Shown here one piece after another: positions 61,276-64,000 of a stretch of 64,000 bases of DNA. The stretch comes from Dyadobacter flavalbus (lineage in GTDB: Bacteria > Bacteroidota > Bacteroidia > Cytophagales > Spirosomataceae). The stretch covers positions 62,001-126,000 of the forward strand of contig NZ_VBSN01000059.1 of NCBI RefSeq assembly GCF_006149045.1, in the 5' to 3' direction. Both the position numbers and the translations under genes were made by a program. The notes under the pieces were generated by a model. That model did not search any database and was not told the origin of the DNA. It saw nothing but the letters and a program-made list of their open reading frames with translations. Numbering within the stretch: the first letter of the stretch is position 1; each line of letters begins with the position of its first letter.

Positions 61276-62487
61276 TCATTGATTCAAAACACTTAGAATA
61301 ACAGCACACGCTTCGGTAATCTGTTCTTCTGAAATGGTGAGCGGCGGTGCGATCCGCATGGCATTGTCGCAAAATAAAAACCAGTCTATAACCACACCCT
61401 TTTCAATGCATTTATCAATTGTATCTTTTAAAACTTCAAAGGAATCCATTTGGGCTGCAAGCATAAGTCCTTTTCCTCTTACTTCACTGATTTTGGGGTG
61501 AACAAGCAGGGATTTGAAAAGCGCACCTTTTTCAATGGCTTTTGCTGCAAGGTTTTCTTCCAGCGTTACATTCAGGGCAGCGAGTGAAGACGCGCAGCTT
61601 ACCGGATGGCCGCCGAAAGTGGTAATATGTCCAAGAATGGGTCTGGATTTTAAAACCTGCATGATATCATGCGAAGCCATAAACGCACCGATCGGCATAC
61701 CGCCGCCCATTCCTTTGGCACTTAACAGAATATCAGGGTAAAAACCGAATTGCTCAAACGCCCAGAAACTGCCTGTTCGTCCGAATCCTGTCTGGATTTC
61801 ATCCACGATCAGCAACGTGCCGGTTTGAGTACATTTTTCACGCAATGCCGGAAAATACGCATCAGAAGGAACTCTCACACCCGATTCGCCGCCAATTACT
61901 TCAATGACAACGGCTGCTGTTTTTTCACTGATTTTTTCAATATCCGGTAAATACCCGTGCCTGATATGTTTGATTCCCGGAAGCAGCGGACGAAAGCTGT
62001 TTTTTAAGAACTCGGCGCCTGCAAGGCTCAGTGCGCCTTGCGTTGCGCCGTGATAGGCATTGTAGCAGGAAATAAATTCCGAACGTCTGGTAAAACGCTT
62101 GGCCAGTTTCATGGCGCCTTCTACCGCTTCGGTACCCGAATTGGTAAAATAAACATTGTTAATGGCTCCAAACGGCGACAAAGTTGCCTGTGCAAGATGC
62201 AACGTATTGGCCAGCGATGCGGCAAGCTGAACTTGTGAACTTTGTACAAATTCGCCGTAAACCAGCAAATGCATGTGTTTATCAAGCTGATTGTGAATGG
62301 CTTCAATTACTTTCGGATGTCTGTGGCCGACATTGCTGACGGCAATTCCGGAGATAAGGTCCATGTACCGCTTGCCATCCGGACTGTACATGTAAATGCC
62401 TTCGGCTTTATCAATTTCCAGTGCCAGCGGATAATCAGAAGTTTGAGCTAGGTGATCAAAAAAATGCTGGCGATGTGTAATGTGCAT
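61276..62487 (-). CDS. Class III aminotransferase (aspartate aminotransferase family)
   Basis: 403 residues from the ATG at 62487 (MHITHRQHFFDHLAQT); the longer frame would overlap the upstream gene. PLP is bound by Lys in ILLSAKGMGGGMPIGAF (about 255-270), preceded by the ring-binding Asp in LIVDEIQTGFGRTG. The small-domain arginine is near RIAPPLTIS. Class III enzymes of this type act on omega-amino acids, ornithine, acetylornithine or 4-aminobutyrate; the substrate is not decided. The upstream ATP-grasp-like gene stops 4 bases before this start, so the two should be translationally coupled. Confidence 0.9.
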   Translation of the reverse strand: MHITHRQHFFDHLAQTSDYPLALEIDKAEGIYMYSPDGKRYMDLISGIAVSNVGHRHPKVIEAIHNQLDKHMHLLVYGEFVQSSQVQLAASLANTLHLAQATLSPFGAINNVYFTNSGTEAVEGAMKLAKRFTRRSEFISCYNAYHGATQGALSLAGAEFLKNSFRPLLPGIKHIRHGYLPDIEKISEKTAAVVIEVIGGESGVRVPSDAYFPALREKCTQTGTLLIVDEIQTGFGRTGSFWAFEQFGFYPDILLSAKGMGGGMPIGAFMASHDIMQVLKSRPILGHITTFGGHPVSCASSLAALNVTLEENLAAKAIEKGALFKSLLVHPKISEVRGKGLMLAAQMDSFEVLKDTIDKCIEKGVVIDWFLFCDNAMRIAPPLTISEEQITEACAVILSVLNQ

Positions 62488-62491
62488 GATG

Positions 62492-63685
62492 TTACTTTTC
62501 AAAAAATGTAGCGCTTCCTCCGACCCAGGTGAAGTTTTTGTTATAATCCACACCAATCATTTCTCCACGACTCAAACGGCTTAAACTAATCAGTAATTCA
62601 GGTTTTTCTGCGGAATCGTTCCAGCCGTACATCATCCTGATCTCGCATTTAACCAGTCCGTCCGGAGCCTGGATAACCGGTTCGTAGTTTACTTTTCTCT
62701 GCAGAATATAATTTTCAGGGTCCGGGATGGTTTTGAGCAGTTCTTCCGAAACATGCAGCTGAACACCCGAACCGGCAAAGGAAAACAATGGTTTCAACAC
62801 ATAATTTTCAAGATCAGCAGGATAATGGCCGTTGAAATTGCTTACAAAATCGGTTTTCGGCACAAAACTGCTTTTCAGGAACGGCAAGGCAAATTTACTG
62901 ATCCGGTAAAACCAGTTGGGATGGCCGACCCATTTCACGTCGACATCATCAGTAAAGTGATAGCTGGTTTCCAGACCGGAATATTTCTTCAGATCATCAA
63001 AAATCAGGCGGTTATAAATCCTTTTGACCTGAATTTTTCTGCCGTTATCTTCATAATACAACTTTCTTCCTTCGCGGATCAGTTTGGTATAACAAACGGC
63101 TTTGACGCCCAGCATTTGCTCCGTAATGGCAAAATCAATGCGCGTTTTCTGCTTTTCGGGAAAAATTTCAAGCAAAATAACCTGTTCAGGATTATCGCCG
63201 GCAACGATCAGGCTGCGGAGCTTGTTTACATATTCTTCATAAGAATCCGCACCAAAACAATAGTGGAAATCGGCAGGAATATCAAAGTATTTACGAAACA
63301 GTTCAGACAAGTAAGCCTGATAACCAAATATGGAGGGAAAGCCTTGTAACTCAATCAACTGAGGATGCAATTCTCCGGATTCGTTCCTGCAGACTGCAAA
63401 ATCAATGGCCAGAAAAGAAGTATGCGCGTTTTCATTCGGCACCGATTCATTTTCAGGAACCGCACGGTCCGTTTTCTCCTTGAAATCCGGCGACAGCAGC
63501 GAATCAATAATTTCTCCGGAAGCCTGAATGATTTTGTTTTTTAGCTCAGCCGGAATGAAAACAGGCGTTTCTGCTATCCGGAAATCAAGCTGTCCGGGAA
63601 AATCGACTTCAAAAGCTTTCAGGAACTCCTGATATTTGTTTTCTGTAAATGATTGATTGTAAGCTTCGCGTGCTTCTTTTTGCAT
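62492..63685 (-). CDS. Unrecognised protein with ATP-grasp-like motifs
   Basis: 397 residues, soluble. I do not recognise a named family. Features suggesting a circularly permuted ATP-grasp (GSPS/CP-ATP-grasp) fold are: LIELQGFPSIFGYQ (110-123), QVILLEIFPEKQKTRIDF (168-185), VKRIYNRLIFD (220-230), a Lys plus Gly-rich loop YVLKPLFSFAGSGV (295-308), CEIRMMYGW (347-355) and a Gly-Asn/Lys ending (378-391). Such enzymes activate a carboxylate with ATP and join it to an amine. Position between a class III aminotransferase and a glutamine amidotransferase supports a role in a biosynthetic step. The fold assignment is inference. Confidence 0.65.
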   Translation of the reverse strand: MQKEAREAYNQSFTENKYQEFLKAFEVDFPGQLDFRIAETPVFIPAELKNKIIQASGEIIDSLLSPDFKEKTDRAVPENESVPNENAHTSFLAIDFAVCRNESGELHPQLIELQGFPSIFGYQAYLSELFRKYFDIPADFHYCFGADSYEEYVNKLRSLIVAGDNPEQVILLEIFPEKQKTRIDFAITEQMLGVKAVCYTKLIREGRKLYYEDNGRKIQVKRIYNRLIFDDLKKYSGLETSYHFTDDVDVKWVGHPNWFYRISKFALPFLKSSFVPKTDFVSNFNGHYPADLENYVLKPLFSFAGSGVQLHVSEELLKTIPDPENYILQRKVNYEPVIQAPDGLVKCEIRMMYGWNDSAEKPELLISLSRLSRGEMIGVDYNKNFTWVGGSATFFEK

Positions 63686-63712
63686 GTTAAATGCTGGATT
63701 TGATTACTATGT

Positions 63713-64000
63713 TTAGGCTAAATCTGCTGTTACTGCCTGCGTAAAAGTTTTCTGGTAAGCATTCTTCAGAAAGGACGGAATGATAACTGCTTCTGTCCGC
63801 ATGATTTTTTCGGAATCATTCAGATTACGGATCATGTCATTGTATTTGGCTTCACCGTAATTGGCAATTATACTTGTTTTTTTATCTTCTCTAAGAAAAT
63901 AACGGAGCATTCCTTCGGCATCTGCTTCGGGATGAAACTGCGTTCCGACAATTTCATTGCTGAACCGGATCGCCATAACGGCGCGTTCAAGCGGGACATG
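63713..64000 (-). CDS. Class I glutamine amidotransferase (5' end beyond window)
   Basis: 95 C-terminal residues are visible; the reading frame continues off the right edge (HVPLERAVMAIRF upstream of the first Met at 63976). The motif IVGTQFHPEAD carries the catalytic His and Glu of the class I (triad) glutaminase domain; the nucleophilic Cys should lie further upstream. It releases ammonia from glutamine for a synthetase. The extra 70 residues after the triad are unusual for a free glutaminase. The gene stops 28 bases before the ATP-grasp-like gene. Confidence 0.8.
   Translation of the reverse strand, partial: HVPLERAVMAIRFSNEIVGTQFHPEADAEGMLRYFLREDKKTSIIANYGEAKYNDMIRNLNDSEKIMRTEAVIIPSFLKNAYQKTFTQAVTADLA

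Noticed and set aside
1..64000. tRNA, rRNA, insertion sequence, prophage, integrase or CRISPR array
   Set aside because: No clover-leaf signature, transposase, phage or repeat array was recognised on reading the intergenic regions.

Overview
The window looks like a chromosomal segment of a Bacteroidota bacterium, most likely Cytophagales and close to Dyadobacter (inference from gene families, not from a search). The evidence is a TonB-dependent receptor with an N-terminal carboxypeptidase-like domain, DUF983, DUF6660 and DUF3891 proteins, a PVC-type cytochrome dehydrogenase, start codons with little or no Shine-Dalgarno sequence, and several TAnnTTTG -7 boxes of the kind used by the Bacteroidota housekeeping sigma factor. 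Base composition looks even throughout. I see no rRNA, tRNA, insertion sequence, prophage or CRISPR array, and both ends of the window cut a gene.

Layout. 0-11 kb: a radical-SAM DNA modification/repair protein (cut at the left edge), a redoxin lacking its CXXC, a GNAT acetyltransferase, a 3-mercaptopyruvate-type sulfurtransferase, a diheme cytochrome c, small unknown proteins, a TPR membrane protein, a MocR/PdxR-type regulator divergent from a flavin-binding PNPOx-like protein, an MFS exporter and an XRE regulator divergent from a small unknown protein. 11.3-16.3 kb: a short repeat region, then a metal-handling set on the minus strand (P1B zinc/cadmium-type ATPase, Cys/His-rich DUF6660 protein, TonB-dependent receptor). 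16.5-21.3 kb: a GH140-like glycosidase, a glycosyltransferase plus GH1-like pair, and a DUF983 protein.

21.4-34.6 kb reads as a signalling and stress/carbohydrate-reserve region. A minus-strand run holds a receiver-PAS-kinase, a 1202-residue CHASE3/GAF hybrid kinase with three receivers, a single-domain receiver, a stand-alone CheR and a stand-alone CheB, with no CheA or chemoreceptor. Next come two small unknown proteins, glycogen debranching enzyme GlgX/TreX with trehalohydrolase TreZ on the plus strand, a DUF3891 protein and a 59-residue Gln/Ser-rich hydrophilic protein that is easily missed. 34.6-45 kb: an RlmL-type RNA methyltransferase, a PVC-type dehydrogenase with a cytochrome domain and its MFS neighbour, a thioredoxin-reductase-like ferredoxin reductase with a 2Fe-2S ferredoxin, a stand-alone Anbu (bacterial proteasome-like) gene and an MMPL/RND transporter. 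45-60.3 kb is mostly housekeeping: methyltransferase, TPR sensor kinase, YicC, PdxA, a 2-hydroxyacid dehydrogenase, L25, Prs, PAP2 phosphatase, TrpS, a RelE-type toxin-antitoxin pair, DUF2461, DnaE and thioredoxin. 60.3-64 kb: an aldose-epimerase-like protein and a tight minus-strand cluster of a class III aminotransferase, an unrecognised protein with ATP-grasp-like motifs and a class I glutamine amidotransferase (cut at the right edge).

The best candidates for something undescribed are the aminotransferase/ATP-grasp-like/amidotransferase cluster, the isolated Anbu gene, the CheB/CheR/hybrid-kinase run without chemotaxis genes, and the ATPase-DUF6660-receptor metal set.
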